A stretch of 64,000 bases of DNA from Oscillospiraceae bacterium (GCA_009783265.1 WRHM01000001.1:620001-684000), one strand, 5' to 3'. Positions 1-8,229 are shown, numbered from the stretch's first letter. Numbers and translations: made by a program. Notes: generated from the letters alone by a model not told the origin.

Positions 1-272
1 GCACTATCGGCGCGTTATATGACGGCGAACCGGTAGCGGACGGTTTAATACTTCAGGAATTTCCGGCGGGAACGTGGGCGGTTTTTCCGGTTGTTTCCGA
101 CACGGATAACGATGCTACAGGCACGCATTACGTAAAAGCAATGCTCGAATGGTTTCCGGTGAGCAATTATAAAATAAACTATGATTTGCCGTATCTCGAA
201 GTTTACGCTATTCCGACAGAGCCGGGGGCAGTGCATTACGACGAGGTATGGATTCCCGTCGTGGGTAAATAA
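1..272 (+). CDS. C-terminal part of a GyrI-like (AraC effector-binding) domain protein, 5' end outside window
   Basis: Reading from base 3 the frame is open to TAA at 270-272 and gives about 89 residues. The sequence (ALYDGEP, FPAGTWAVFPV, then a terminal YDEVWIPV) matches the last half of the GyrI-like small-molecule-binding fold found at the C-terminus of AraC/Rob-type regulators and as a stand-alone SOUL-like protein. The closing [YF]-[DE]-x-W-[IV]-P motif is characteristic. Whether an N-terminal AraC DNA-binding domain precedes it cannot be seen. The effector is unknown. The gene is followed by an unrelated antisense RNA promoter at 297. Confidence 0.75.
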   Translation, partial: TIGALYDGEPVADGLILQEFPAGTWAVFPVVSDTDNDATGTHYVKAMLEWFPVSNYKINYDLPYLEVYAIPTEPGAVHYDEVWIPVVGK

Positions 273-296
273 TTGCACAAAAATTATAAGTTCATA

Positions 297-325
297 TTGA
301 CATCTGTGAATAAATATGATATAAT
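297..325 (+). promoter_or_regulatory. Sigma-A promoter for antisense antitoxin RNA
   Basis: A perfect TTGACA (297-302) and a perfect TATAAT (320-325) are separated by 17 bp. No ORF follows on this strand. The transcript would start near 332 and run into the 3' end of the convergent toxin gene at 451-543. Confidence 0.8.
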
Positions 326-331
326 AGGGTT

Positions 332-460
332 ACAAATAATTGAGAGGGCGTTCGCAACACCCTCTCGCATACACACCGCTTTAAAGGCGGTAGGCTTGCC
401 GATTTGATTAGAAAAAATAATCAGCTTACCCGTTTGCATTTAGGGGCTGATTATTTTTTT
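332..460 (+). ncRNA. Probable antisense antitoxin RNA (RatA-like) of a type I toxin-antitoxin pair
   Basis: The stretch between the consensus promoter and the bidirectional terminator holds no ORF. It begins with a strong hairpin (GAGAGGG / CCCTCTC around 342-366) and overlaps the 3' untranslated part and stop codon of the oppositely oriented 30-aa toxin. This is the txpA/RatA architecture: the antisense RNA pairs with the 3' part of the toxin mRNA. The role is inferred from arrangement and toxin family; the RNA ends are estimated from promoter and terminator. Confidence 0.6.
412..460. terminator. Bidirectional intrinsic terminator shared by toxin mRNA and antisense RNA
   Basis: The arms AAAAAATAATCAGC (412-425) and GCTGATTATTTTTT (446-459) are exact complements, giving U-tracts on both strands. 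The toxin stop codon lies inside the right arm, so both convergent transcripts probably end here. Confidence 0.8.
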
Positions 461-543
461 GTGTTTTTTCTGATGTATGTAATCAAGACTATAAGTAATA
501 TCCCTGACTGAATCATTAGAGTTAATGCTTCAAATACCGTCAT
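451..543 (-). CDS. Holin-like type I toxin peptide (TxpA/BsrG-type), 30 aa
   Basis: This short gene reads MTVFEALTLMIQSG followed by ILLIVLITYIRKNTKK. It has an amphipathic N-terminal part, one hydrophobic membrane segment (about residues 10-24) and a basic tail, which is the signature of the putative holin-like toxins of Bacillota. These are membrane-acting peptides neutralised by antisense RNA. An SD (GAAAGGGGTG, 560-551) precedes ATG. A second strong SD-like sequence (GAAAGGAGGT, 583-574) lies further up in the leader with no start codon after it; such leaders often fold to hide the SD. A convergent consensus promoter at 297-325 makes the expected antisense RNA. Confidence 0.8.
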   Translation of the reverse strand: MTVFEALTLMIQSGILLIVLITYIRKNTKK

Positions 544-641
544 TTTGACTCACCCCTTTCAGATTGGATTGTTACCTCCTTTCTTCGAGTTAGGCAAGCC
601 TGCAAAAAAATTCGCCCTTATGCGCTCATGTACTGTTTTAA

Positions 642-667
642 ATTATATAAGCTATATTAAATGTCAA
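642..667 (-). promoter_or_regulatory. Candidate promoter of the toxin gene
   Basis: On the minus strand there is TATAAT (647-642) with TTGACA (667-662) only 14 bp upstream. Both boxes are perfect but the spacing is short, so the promoter may be weak or use other boxes. It would give a leader of about 90 nt before the toxin start. Confidence 0.4.
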
Positions 668-674
668 TAAATTT

Positions 675-1922
675 TTATTCTATGTCCATATATCTCTTCT
701 GCGCGTCTGTCAAAACGTCGATTTTCGCCCCCATAGATTCAAGTTTAAGCGCGGCGATTTCCCGGTCGATTTCTTTCGGGACGTTATATAAAACAGGACT
801 GAGATTTTTACCTTCTTTTTTTATATTCGCGATATACTCAAGAGATTTCGCCTGTATGGCAAACGACATATCCATGATTTCGGCAGGGTGGCCGTTCCCC
901 GCCGCGAGATTCACAAGCCTGCCCTCGGCGAGCAGATTTAATATCCTGCCGTCGGGCATTTTATATCCCGTGATATTCTCTTTGCGTTCGATGATTTCTG
1001 TTGATAAAGCCGCAAGGCTTTTTTTGTTTATCTCAACGTCGAAATGCCCGGAATTGCACATTACAGCCCCGTTTTTCATCACTTTAAAGTGTTCTTCTGC
1101 TATAACGTCGCTGCACCCTGTGACTGTGATAAACAAATCTCCGAGTTTTGCCGCCTCAAGCATCGGCATGACTGTAAATCCGTCCATTCTCGCCTCGATT
1201 GCTTTTATATGATCTATTTCTGTCACGATAACAATCGCGCCCATGCCCTTTGCTCTCGTCGCGATACCCCTGCCGCACCAGCCGTATCCGGCGACTACTA
1301 CTGTCTGACCCGCTATAATTAAATTAGTCGTGTGCATGATCCCGTCAAGTGTAGATTGTCCCGTGCCGTATCTGTTGTCGAATAAATGCTTGCAGTTGGC
1401 GTCGTTGACGTTAATCATTGGGAATCGCAGTTTCCCGGATTTTTCTAAAGATTTAAGGCGGTGAATACCTGTCGTAGTTTCTTCGCAGCCTCCGATGAGA
1501 TTAATAGCTAAGCTTTTTTTATCGCCGTGTAATAAATTCGTAAAATCCCCGCCGTCGTCAATCATCAGATCGGGACAGCATGATAGAGTATCAACGAGAT
1601 GTTCTTCGTATTCATGCATAGACACGCCGTGAATAGCGTTGACTTCGAAGCCGTCTTTGACAAGAGAAGCGGCAACGTCGTCTCTTGTGGAGAGGGGATT
1701 GCACCCGGTGACAAAAACTTCGGCTCCGCCAGCGCGTAAGACATGCGCGAGATACGCCGTTTTAGCTTCAAGATGAATCGACATCGAGATTTTTTTGCCG
1801 AGAAACGGCTTTGTTTCGGCAAAATCTTTTTCTATGAGATTTAACACGGGCATATAACTTTTCACCCACGCGATTTTTTCATATCCGGTTTTCGCAAGAT
1901 TTATATCTTTTATTCTGCTCAT
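675..1922 (-). CDS. ahcY: S-adenosylhomocysteine hydrolase (adenosylhomocysteinase), 415 aa
   Basis: It hydrolyses S-adenosylhomocysteine to adenosine and homocysteine in the cytosol, recycling the by-product of methylation. Family landmarks are DNRYGTGQSTLDGI, the NAD-binding VVAGYGWCGRG, the CNSGHFD motif and the C-terminal NLAAGNGHPAEIMDMSFA. The length is that of the compact bacterial and archaeal form. I chose the ATG at 1922 because AGGAG lies 9 nt upstream; the frame is open further, to 2000, but across the promoter. A convincing sigma-A promoter lies at 1972-2000. It is divergent from cotJ and convergent with nothing, so it appears to be a single-gene unit. Confidence 0.95.
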   Translation of the reverse strand: MSRIKDINLAKTGYEKIAWVKSYMPVLNLIEKDFAETKPFLGKKISMSIHLEAKTAYLAHVLRAGGAEVFVTGCNPLSTRDDVAASLVKDGFEVNAIHGVSMHEYEEHLVDTLSCCPDLMIDDGGDFTNLLHGDKKSLAINLIGGCEETTTGIHRLKSLEKSGKLRFPMINVNDANCKHLFDNRYGTGQSTLDGIMHTTNLIIAGQTVVVAGYGWCGRGIATRAKGMGAIVIVTEIDHIKAIEARMDGFTVMPMLEAAKLGDLFITVTGCSDVIAEEHFKVMKNGAVMCNSGHFDVEINKKSLAALSTEIIERKENITGYKMPDGRILNLLAEGRLVNLAAGNGHPAEIMDMSFAIQAKSLEYIANIKKEGKNLSPVLYNVPKEIDREIAALKLESMGAKIDVLTDAQKRYMDIE

Positions 1923-1971
1923 GGTTATTTTTCTCCTAATTGTGTTAAATAAAAATTTTCCTCTGCCATTT

Positions 1972-2000
1972 ATTATACACAACATAACAGTCAAATACAA
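1972..2000 (-). promoter_or_regulatory. Promoter of ahcY
   Basis: On the minus strand, TTGTAT (2000-1995), a 17-bp spacer and a perfect TATAAT (1977-1972) lie about 50 bp ahead of the ahcY start. Confidence 0.7.
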
Positions 2001-2026
2001 TATATTTTTGTAAATTTAAAATCCTT

Positions 2027-2057
2027 TTGAACGCTTTTTCATTGTCCTGATTATAAT
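2027..2057 (+). promoter_or_regulatory. Candidate promoter of the cotJ operon
   Basis: TTGAAC (2027-2032) and TATAAT (2052-2057) are separated by 19 bp. In Bacillus the cotJ operon is read by the mother-cell factor sigma-E. The boxes here do not distinguish cleanly between sigma-A and sigma-E. A short hairpin (GACAGAT / ATCTGTC, 2067-2087) lies in the leader just downstream. Confidence 0.4.
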
Positions 2058-2120
2058 ATTAAAGGAGACAGATTTTTTTGATCTGTCCGGTAATTTTTAA
2101 ATATTAAGGAGAGAAAAAAC

Positions 2121-2342
2121 TTGGAAAACATTATAAATGAAATGGCAACCCGGTCTCTTGTTAATCAGTTTATCCCGGTCAATGCAACTTATAAAACCGA
2201 AAACAGAAAAGAGTGCGGAGTTATAGGTATTTGTTATGTCCCTATGCAGGAATGGGAACAGATATATGATGAAGATACGGCATTTTCGGTCGGGACATTA
2301 TTTCCGGCATTGAATCTGCCGTTTTTAGGTGGAGGTAAATAA
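2121..2342 (+). CDS. cotJA: Spore coat associated protein CotJA, 73 aa
   Basis: This small inner-coat component is made in the mother cell during sporulation. The GICYVPMQEWEQIYDEDTAFSVGTLFPALNLPF stretch is the CotJA family core (YVPxQxW...GTxFPxLxLPF). The start is TTG at 2121, preceded by AAGGAG with 7-8 nt spacing; the first in-frame ATG would remove conserved sequence. It is followed after one base by cotJB and then cotJC, the standard cotJABC order. Cargo and structural partners are known only from Bacillus and Clostridioides. Confidence 0.88.
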   Translation: MENIINEMATRSLVNQFIPVNATYKTENRKECGVIGICYVPMQEWEQIYDEDTAFSVGTLFPALNLPFLGGGK

Positions 2343-2343
2343 A

Positions 2344-2622
2344 ATGGGAATAGAAATTGAAAGAAACAGAGCGGTATTGCTGAATAAAATATCAAAAGCC
2401 GGATTTGCTTTAAACGACCTTGCGTTATATCTTGATACTCACCCCACAGATGTAAACGCGTTGAGATATTACGAATATTACCAGAAAAAACATGATGAAT
2501 TCACAAACGAATATGAAAGTAAATATGGCCCGCTTACACGCAAGATTACAAATAATTCAGGCAAATGGACCTGGTATGAAGGACCGTGGCCATGGGAAAG
2601 AGAATATAATGAGGAGATATAA
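2344..2622 (+). CDS. cotJB: Spore coat protein CotJB, 92 aa
   Basis: CotJB works with CotJA and CotJC in the inner spore coat. The family ending GKWTWYEGPWPWE and the N-terminal LLNKISKAGFALNDLALYLDTHP motif are both present. I chose ATG at 2344, with GGAGGT at 2332-2337 giving good spacing. A GTG at 2329 is also in frame but lies over that ribosome site. The SD for cotJB is inside the last codons of cotJA, so the two are translationally linked. Confidence 0.92.
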   Translation: MGIEIERNRAVLLNKISKAGFALNDLALYLDTHPTDVNALRYYEYYQKKHDEFTNEYESKYGPLTRKITNNSGKWTWYEGPWPWEREYNEEI

Positions 2623-2627
2623 TAAAT

Positions 2628-2831
2628 ATGTGGATATACGATAAAAAATTACAATTCCCAGTAAATATAAAACAGACAAATTCAAAACTTGCAAAAGCCA
2701 TAATCACGCAATACGGAGGCCCCGACGGCGAACTCGGCGCGTCTCTGCGTTATTTATCGCAAAGAATATCAGCCCCTTATGATGTGATGAAAGCAACACT
2801 GACAGACGTAGGTATATCTGTATCTATATAG
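2628..2831 (+). CDS. cotJC: cotJC segment 1: N-terminal 62 codons of spore-coat manganese catalase, interrupted by element 1
   Basis: It starts 5 bp after cotJB. Residues 1-62 are canonical CotJC (MWIYDKKLQFPVN, ITQYGGPDGELGASLRYL, KATLTDVG). After Gly62 (codon 2811-2813) the frame enters element 1, adds five unrelated codons and stops at 2829-2831. The family continues TEELGHLEM at this point, and exactly that sequence resumes at 11314. Only the first predicted ligand glutamate (E35 in GELGAS) is in this piece, so the product cannot bind the di-manganese centre as it stands. Together with 11314-11535 and 26573-26770 it would form a 201-aa CotJC. Alternative view: a dead, permanently split gene. 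Confidence 0.9.
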   Translation: MWIYDKKLQFPVNIKQTNSKLAKAIITQYGGPDGELGASLRYLSQRISAPYDVMKATLTDVGISVSI

Positions 2832-2845
2832 CATATTTAATTTTA
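2795..2845. other. attL of element 1
   Basis: It is the left junction between cotJC (to 2812) and element 1. The core TAGGTA is at 2809-2814 with GG at 2811-2812 as likely crossover dinucleotide. The element-side arm begins TATATCTGTAT (2813-2823), the exact complement of ATACAGATATA at the right end. Confidence 0.8.
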
Positions 2846-4678
2846 CTTCTCAAACGCTTTTCTGAACGCTTCTTCTAAATATGGATTTATCTGCCCGGTG
2901 CTGTCGCCTACTACTTCATTTTCCCAATACGGATGAAAATTAGAGCTTATGCCGTATTTGTCAAATATATCGAAAGTATCTTCGAGAAGTTTGTCCCCTC
3001 CTCTTAATTCCACGTTATCGCAATATACGCCGTATTCGCCTAAATAAGCCGGTACACCCGCGATATTTCTGATATAATCCAGCGGATACGGGATTGTAAA
3101 TTCCAAAAGGTCTTTATCCATGCCCATCGCCCCCTCGGAATAATCAAAACTTAACATCGGATATACTTCGGCTTTGCCGATATTTTCGCCTTTTATGTCG
3201 GCGGTTATCTGATAATAATGCCCCGGTTTTAATATAAAATCGTCATGATTATACGTTGTGCCGCCGTCGCTTATTGTTCCCGGAATTTTCATGGCTTTTT
3301 CGCTTGAATCATAAGACAGAGTAAGCCCGCCCCACCCCTGCCCGTAGCCGTTTGTTGCGTCAATTTCAAAACTGTGATTTGTCAGTGTACGGATATAATT
3401 TTGGTTTTCGTCGTATTCTTTAACGGCTATATTTTTGACCCAAATAGTCGCGCCGTCAGGCAGATTCTCGAATTTTATCGCGGCTTTTCCTATATTAAGC
3501 AAATCTTTGTTTTTTGTTTTCGGGGCGTCCTCGGGCCGGATCATCTTGCTTGTAACCGTCGCGTAATCTGTTTCGGGATTATTAGACAATATTTCACCTT
3601 TGCCGATATTATTTCCGCCGATTTTACCCGTTCCCGTTAAGGCGACCGCGGCTGACGGATACTGATAATAAAATCCGTCCGCTTCATGAAGCGGGCCGGC
3701 CGCTCCGCCGACTCCCTGATGCACGAATACGCCCGGCTGATAACAGTGATATGTGTACGCGTAATTATCGCACGGGTCGTTTATCGGGACAAAATTATAT
3801 GCGCCGTTTAAATTATAAACGCTGAAATCGTTTCTTCCGTCTGCGTCCCCTACGCCATCTATATCATACAGGCGTTCAACTATTATAATATGATTTTCAT
3901 CTACTGACCTGATACCGTCGGTTATGCGCTGCGCAAGAGACCTCCACGCCTCAAACGCCTCATCTAACTGATCCTGCGTTGGATATTCCCCGCTGCCTGT
4001 CGGATAAATCGGCTCATTTAAAATATCATAGCCGCCGATAGCGATTTCGTCTTTATAACGCTCAGCAATCGCCGTCCAGAGAGCAACGGCGCGTTCCTGA
4101 TTTGCCGGATTAGTAAAAATATCCCTGTGATTGCCGCCCGGCGCGACCATCATACTCAGTATAAGCCGCGTATTATATTTGCGAGCCCAGTTTACGTGCC
4201 GGTCAAGCCAGTCCCAGCCTGTTTGTTTATATATAAACGGGTTATCGTTATCTTCAAAAAAAGAATAGCTCAAATAAAATCTAAAACTGTTGAAGCCTAT
4301 ACCGGAAAGTTCTTCGTATTGATTTTCGTTATATTTATACGTAGGCATCGCCGCCGCTCCGGAAACGGCGTTGCCGAACGATATGCCTTTTAAAATAATC
4401 TCGCCGCTGTCGTCAATAAATTTTGCACCGTTTGTCCTTAAAAACCCCGCAAGTTTTGTTTCGGATCTTTCAACAGGGATTATTATATCTATATCGGGGA
4501 TTACTGTAGTATCAGTACCTTCGGTGATTATATCTATTGTTATTGCGTTTGTTCCTTCTTTAGTAATATTATCAGTATTTTCTTCGTCAACGCTAATATT
4601 TTTATCCTGACAGGAAAATATATTTAATATCATAACTGCGATAAGAGTAATAATTAATGATTTTTTTAACTTTTTCAT
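2843..4678 (-). CDS. GH5-family cellulase-like lipoprotein, 611 aa
   Basis: This is a predicted surface-anchored endo-beta-glycanase. A signal peptide with lipobox (LNIFSC, about residues 18-23) is followed by an acidic Thr-rich linker. The GH5 (beta/alpha)8 start is LKGISFGNAVSG, the acid/base Glu sits in DILNEPIYP near residue 222, and the nucleophile Glu in YLGEYGVY near residue 555. About 120 residues between these (roughly 380-510) look like an inserted beta-sandwich, possibly carbohydrate-binding, so the catalytic domain is split. A possible SD (AGGAG) lies 17 nt before ATG, which is unusually far. It is cargo of element 1, reading toward the left end. Exact substrate unknown. Confidence 0.75.
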   Translation of the reverse strand: MKKLKKSLIITLIAVMILNIFSCQDKNISVDEENTDNITKEGTNAITIDIITEGTDTTVIPDIDIIIPVERSETKLAGFLRTNGAKFIDDSGEIILKGISFGNAVSGAAAMPTYKYNENQYEELSGIGFNSFRFYLSYSFFEDNDNPFIYKQTGWDWLDRHVNWARKYNTRLILSMMVAPGGNHRDIFTNPANQERAVALWTAIAERYKDEIAIGGYDILNEPIYPTGSGEYPTQDQLDEAFEAWRSLAQRITDGIRSVDENHIIIVERLYDIDGVGDADGRNDFSVYNLNGAYNFVPINDPCDNYAYTYHCYQPGVFVHQGVGGAAGPLHEADGFYYQYPSAAVALTGTGKIGGNNIGKGEILSNNPETDYATVTSKMIRPEDAPKTKNKDLLNIGKAAIKFENLPDGATIWVKNIAVKEYDENQNYIRTLTNHSFEIDATNGYGQGWGGLTLSYDSSEKAMKIPGTISDGGTTYNHDDFILKPGHYYQITADIKGENIGKAEVYPMLSFDYSEGAMGMDKDLLEFTIPYPLDYIRNIAGVPAYLGEYGVYCDNVELRGGDKLLEDTFDIFDKYGISSNFHPYWENEVVGDSTGQINPYLEEAFRKAFEK

Positions 4679-4703
4679 ATTATTTTATTACAAAACTCCT
4701 TTT

Positions 4704-6326
4704 TTATTTATTTTCCGTTATCATAATATCTTCGATATTTATTGTATAATTCGCTGACCTGCCAATAGTTGAATATTTTACCCCTATTCCAAAAGGCAGA
4801 GATTTTAAGTAAATATCTAATATATTGTCGTTATAAATAACAATTTTATCCAATATTTCACGATATAAAACATCTCTGTCTGCATTCTCGTCAAAATCCA
4901 GCATATTTTTTATTTCTTTTATATAAATATTAAGATTTTCAACTTGATTTCCAGTTATATAATTTATTTTTTCAGCTTCTTCGATTTTATTCGTCAATAA
5001 ATTAATTTCGTCGTCATAAGATTTATTCATCATTATAAAATCATTTTTATTGATTTCATTTTCTATTCTCATTTTGATAAGTTTTTCTTTGTCTTTGTTG
5101 ATTTTTTCAACCTTTTTCTTAAACTTTCCCGTATCAATAACTACTGCCGTTTTTTTTATTAATTTTATATCTTCGATTAGTTCTTTTATTATAGCGTTTT
5201 TATTTTTCAAAACATATTTAATTACATATCCGACGCAAAAATATATAACTTTTTCATTGACGGAATAACTGCCGCACCCAATCCAATCCCCATTTATATC
5301 CTGCTTTTTAGTGCCGTGCGTGGCCGAATTATAGCAACGCCACGCTTTATAAGTCCCGCTCCCTGATCCTAATTTCTTTGTTCTGCTGACAAATCTTGCC
5401 CCGCATTCGCCGCAGCTAATCCTGCCGCTGCACCAGTACCTGTTGCTGTGCTTTGACTTTTGCTCGTCAGATTGAGAACGCCGTTTTAATTCCTGTTGAA
5501 CCCTGTCCCATGTACTCCGGTCTATTATAGGCTCGTGGTGGTCTTTTATATATATCATTTCTTCATTGTTTTTATTATATTTTTTAGAATGGGTCAGATA
5601 ATCCGGAGTATATGTTTTTTTCTGGCATAAATCACCGGCATATTTTTCATTTCTCAATACGCGCAGGATAACATTGTTATTCCAGTGCTTAACTCTTTTT
5701 GCATTTATCCCGGATTCATATAATTCCTTTGCAATTATATGCGTCCCTTTTTCTTCGTCCAAATATTTATGATAGATTAATTTTACTATATCCGCTTCGT
5801 CGGGATTTATTATAAGATTGCCGGCTCTAACATAATATCCAAGCATATCGCGGCCAAAAACAACTCCCTGCTCCATACGTCTTTTTTGTCCCCATTTGAC
5901 GCGCTCTGATGTTTTACGGCTTTCTTCCTGCGCCGCGCTTGCCATGATAGTTAATCTAAATTCGCCTTCTGAATCAAGCGTATTTATATTATCGTTTATG
6001 AATAATACGCCTATCCCGATAGATTTTAATTCTCTCGTCCAATGCAAAGTGTCAACAGTATTTCTCGCAAATCTTGAGACTTCTTTGGTTAAAATCAAAT
6101 CTATTTTATTATTTTTCGCGTCGGCTGTCATTTGATTAAACTGCGCGCGGTTTTTTGTCGATGTCCCTGAGATACCCTCGTCTGCATATATATTTACAAG
6201 TTCCCAGTCATCATGATCATTTATATAATTATTAAAATAATTTTTTTGACTTTGCAGGGAATTTATCTGATCGTCTTTCTCTGTCGATACCCGGCAGTAC
6301 GCCGTTACTTTTAATTTATCCCCCAT
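4704..6326 (-). CDS. Large serine recombinase 1 (integrase/excisionase of element 1), 540 aa
   Basis: It cuts and religates att sites through a phosphoserine link. An N-terminal resolvase domain (about 5-150) carries catalytic Ser14 in YCRVSTEKD and the downstream SRFARN arginines. A recombinase domain follows (about 165-290). A zinc ribbon (CGECGARF, then paired cysteines, about 300-360) precedes a long coiled coil (about 375-460). This is the layout of phage-type integrases and of skin-type excision enzymes. AAAGGA lies 9 nt before ATG. Its promoter at 6389-6417 is overlapped by a long dyad. It is the only recombinase in element 1 and so most likely acts on the 2811/11311 sites. Confidence 0.93.
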   Translation of the reverse strand: MGDKLKVTAYCRVSTEKDDQINSLQSQKNYFNNYINDHDDWELVNIYADEGISGTSTKNRAQFNQMTADAKNNKIDLILTKEVSRFARNTVDTLHWTRELKSIGIGVLFINDNINTLDSEGEFRLTIMASAAQEESRKTSERVKWGQKRRMEQGVVFGRDMLGYYVRAGNLIINPDEADIVKLIYHKYLDEEKGTHIIAKELYESGINAKRVKHWNNNVILRVLRNEKYAGDLCQKKTYTPDYLTHSKKYNKNNEEMIYIKDHHEPIIDRSTWDRVQQELKRRSQSDEQKSKHSNRYWCSGRISCGECGARFVSRTKKLGSGSGTYKAWRCYNSATHGTKKQDINGDWIGCGSYSVNEKVIYFCVGYVIKYVLKNKNAIIKELIEDIKLIKKTAVVIDTGKFKKKVEKINKDKEKLIKMRIENEINKNDFIMMNKSYDDEINLLTNKIEEAEKINYITGNQVENLNIYIKEIKNMLDFDENADRDVLYREILDKIVIYNDNILDIYLKSLPFGIGVKYSTIGRSANYTINIEDIMITENK

Positions 6327-6371
6327 ATTTTTTGATCCTTTCAGTATTGAAAAAATAAAAATAAAAAATAT

Positions 6372-6417
6372 ATTACCAGTATCTATAAATTATAGCATAG
6401 ACACTGGTAATACGCAA
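6372..6417 (-). promoter_or_regulatory. Promoter of recombinase 1 with overlapping 15-bp operator dyad
   Basis: On the minus strand, TTGCGT (6417-6412), a 17-bp spacer and TATAAT (6394-6389) form the promoter. The inverted repeat ATTACCAGTATCTAT (6372-6386) and ATAGACACTGGTAAT (6397-6411), one mismatch, sits over the spacer and start region. A bound protein would shut the recombinase off. Confidence 0.65.
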
Positions 6418-6423
6418 GTGTTT

Positions 6424-6612
6424 TTATTGATTTTGCTTAGTAATAAGTAAATTTAGTTGCGCATCTGTCAATAATTGTTTTTTGTGCAGTTGTTTCAGAA
6501 TCCCGATTTTTAGATTAGAACTAAACTTCTTTTCCTGTTCATCAGTTAATTTGAATTTTATTTCAGCAGTATTATTATTATTTGATATATTCCCGATTAC
6601 AACCGCCCCCAT
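6424..6612 (-). CDS. Small protein next to recombinase 1, 62 aa (SHOCT-like C-terminus)
   Basis: Function is unknown. An Asn-rich N-terminal part is followed by a helical region ending LHKKQLLTDAQLNLLITK, which resembles the short SHOCT-type oligomerisation helix pair. It is transcribed toward the recombinase, with the regulated recombinase promoter in between. No SD precedes ATG. A TATAAT lies so close upstream that the mRNA would be nearly leaderless. Its position makes it a candidate regulator or directionality factor for recombinase 1, but this is a guess from location. Confidence 0.55.
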   Translation of the reverse strand: MGAVVIGNISNNNNTAEIKFKLTDEQEKKFSSNLKIGILKQLHKKQLLTDAQLNLLITKQNQ

Positions 6613-6729
6613 GGTTTGATACTATATTATATAGATTTTCATGGGTTGGTGTGACAAGGCTTATTTATTATTTTTAAAGAAGTTAAGTTTCAAATAATAT
6701 TTTAAAATATCAAAAAACAATTTTAATTT

Positions 6730-8229
6730 TTAATCTACCGCATCGACGGCTTTGTAAAAAGTGCTGATATATTTATTTATGGCGTTGGCATTTTTTTCAC
6801 CAAGAGATACGATATTTCCTGAGGTTTTATCTTTCCACAACGCCGGTAATATAGTGGTTTGCAAAACAGCGTCAAATAAAATATTCATGTCAAAATTAAA
6901 TATAACGCTGTCAAAAATAATATCCAGCATATCAGCCGATTCATCGTCGCGCGCCGTTTTTGTTTTCAATACTACTTCTTTGTACTGCGGAATCATATCA
7001 TAATAACCGGAAAAACTCATCGCTTCTAAAATTATTCCGGCATTCTCGCCTTCTGTTTCTAAATCAAGCGTTTTAGGCAGCACCGACAGCGAATTGCCGT
7101 AAGCGGTTGCGTAATACTGTTCCTGACTTTCGGAATATTTTGGAAGGGGCAAAATGCCAATATCGTCTTCCATAGCCCGCAATGTTTCAACTCCGTACGC
7201 CGAAGACGTCGCAAACAACGCCTGCCCGGGTTCGAATAAACGCGGGAGAGTGTCATAAACCTGTACCGCTTCGCTGTAGTAAAATCCCGGCATATTCAGA
7301 GCGTCCATACATCTTGCCATAAGATTTATCGCCACTTCGTTCTGATGAAGATTAAAAGCCTGAACGCCGTCTTCGCCGGGCGCGGTGAAGCCTATGCCAG
7401 CTCCGTTGAAAATACAGCTTATATAACCCTTAAACGAACTGCTTAAACCGTATAAATCGTCTGCGTTCCATATTCCGTCGCCGTTCAGATCTTTTCCGAC
7501 CGCAGTGGCTATCTCAAAAAATTTGTCCAGAGTCCACTTATTATCGCGCACAAGAGAATACAAGTCCTCGCCGGCAAAATTTTTATATATATCTTTGTTA
7601 AATACCATACACCCCGCGCCGCTGATGACTGACAGCGATATGTTTCCCGCGAGCGCAAGCTGCTTGTCTGAAAAATTATACATGCCGGTCGCATTTGGAT
7701 TCCAGTGTTTTTCATCAAGCCGCAGATGCGGTATCATTTTGGCGTCTATCACATAAGGCACCAAAACCCCAAAATTCTGGTCGTAAATAATATAAAGCTG
7801 ATAAGTATTATCGCCTGACGACACGTTCTTTTTGATATTCTCTGTCGTATCGGCAACTTCATTTGTTTTGAGACGACAATTAAAACGTTCTTCAATTTGG
7901 CTCTGACGTATATACAGCGCGTCATTTACAATATCCCCGTCTTGTTCTTCCGATAAAATGCTGTTGTTTCTCCATGTAAACCAGGTATCGTCAAAATTAA
8001 AGATACTAAATTCATATCCCTGCATATCAATATCCGGCAGTCCGTCTGATATTATTATCGCTTCTTCTTCAATATTTTCAATAGTTTCTGCATTGTTTTC
8101 ATTATTATTGCCGGAATCAGTGTTTTGCTTTTCCTGCGCATTGCTGTCGCATGAAAATAAAATAAATATAAATGATAAAATCAAAAGAAATATTATCGTT
8201 TTTTCTATAATTTTATTGTTTTTATTCAT
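6730..8229 (-). CDS. Extracellular solute-binding lipoprotein A, 499 aa
   Basis: This is a predicted membrane-anchored substrate-binding protein for an ABC sugar importer. The lipobox is FILFSC (about residues 22-27), followed by an Asn/Glu-rich linker. The body has the two-domain layout of clostridial family 1 binding proteins, including a calcium-loop-like DLNGDGIWNADDLYG (about 258-272). No permease or ATPase gene is near, so it is an orphan. It is homologous in plan to the next gene (8461-9981), suggesting duplication. AAGGAGG lies ahead of ATG. Ligand unknown; cargo of element 1. Confidence 0.72.
   Translation of the reverse strand: MNKNNKIIEKTIIFLLILSFIFILFSCDSNAQEKQNTDSGNNNENNAETIENIEEEAIIISDGLPDIDMQGYEFSIFNFDDTWFTWRNNSILSEEQDGDIVNDALYIRQSQIEERFNCRLKTNEVADTTENIKKNVSSGDNTYQLYIIYDQNFGVLVPYVIDAKMIPHLRLDEKHWNPNATGMYNFSDKQLALAGNISLSVISGAGCMVFNKDIYKNFAGEDLYSLVRDNKWTLDKFFEIATAVGKDLNGDGIWNADDLYGLSSSFKGYISCIFNGAGIGFTAPGEDGVQAFNLHQNEVAINLMARCMDALNMPGFYYSEAVQVYDTLPRLFEPGQALFATSSAYGVETLRAMEDDIGILPLPKYSESQEQYYATAYGNSLSVLPKTLDLETEGENAGIILEAMSFSGYYDMIPQYKEVVLKTKTARDDESADMLDIIFDSVIFNFDMNILFDAVLQTTILPALWKDKTSGNIVSLGEKNANAINKYISTFYKAVDAVD

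Noticed and set aside
661-1212. 183-aa ORF opposite ahcY
   Set aside because: ahcY is unambiguous on the other strand. The ORF starts in the toxin promoter region and has no family features.
2628-2831. cotJC as a simple 3'-deleted pseudogene
   Set aside because: The missing two-thirds are present downstream in the same orientation and rejoin exactly at att-like cores.
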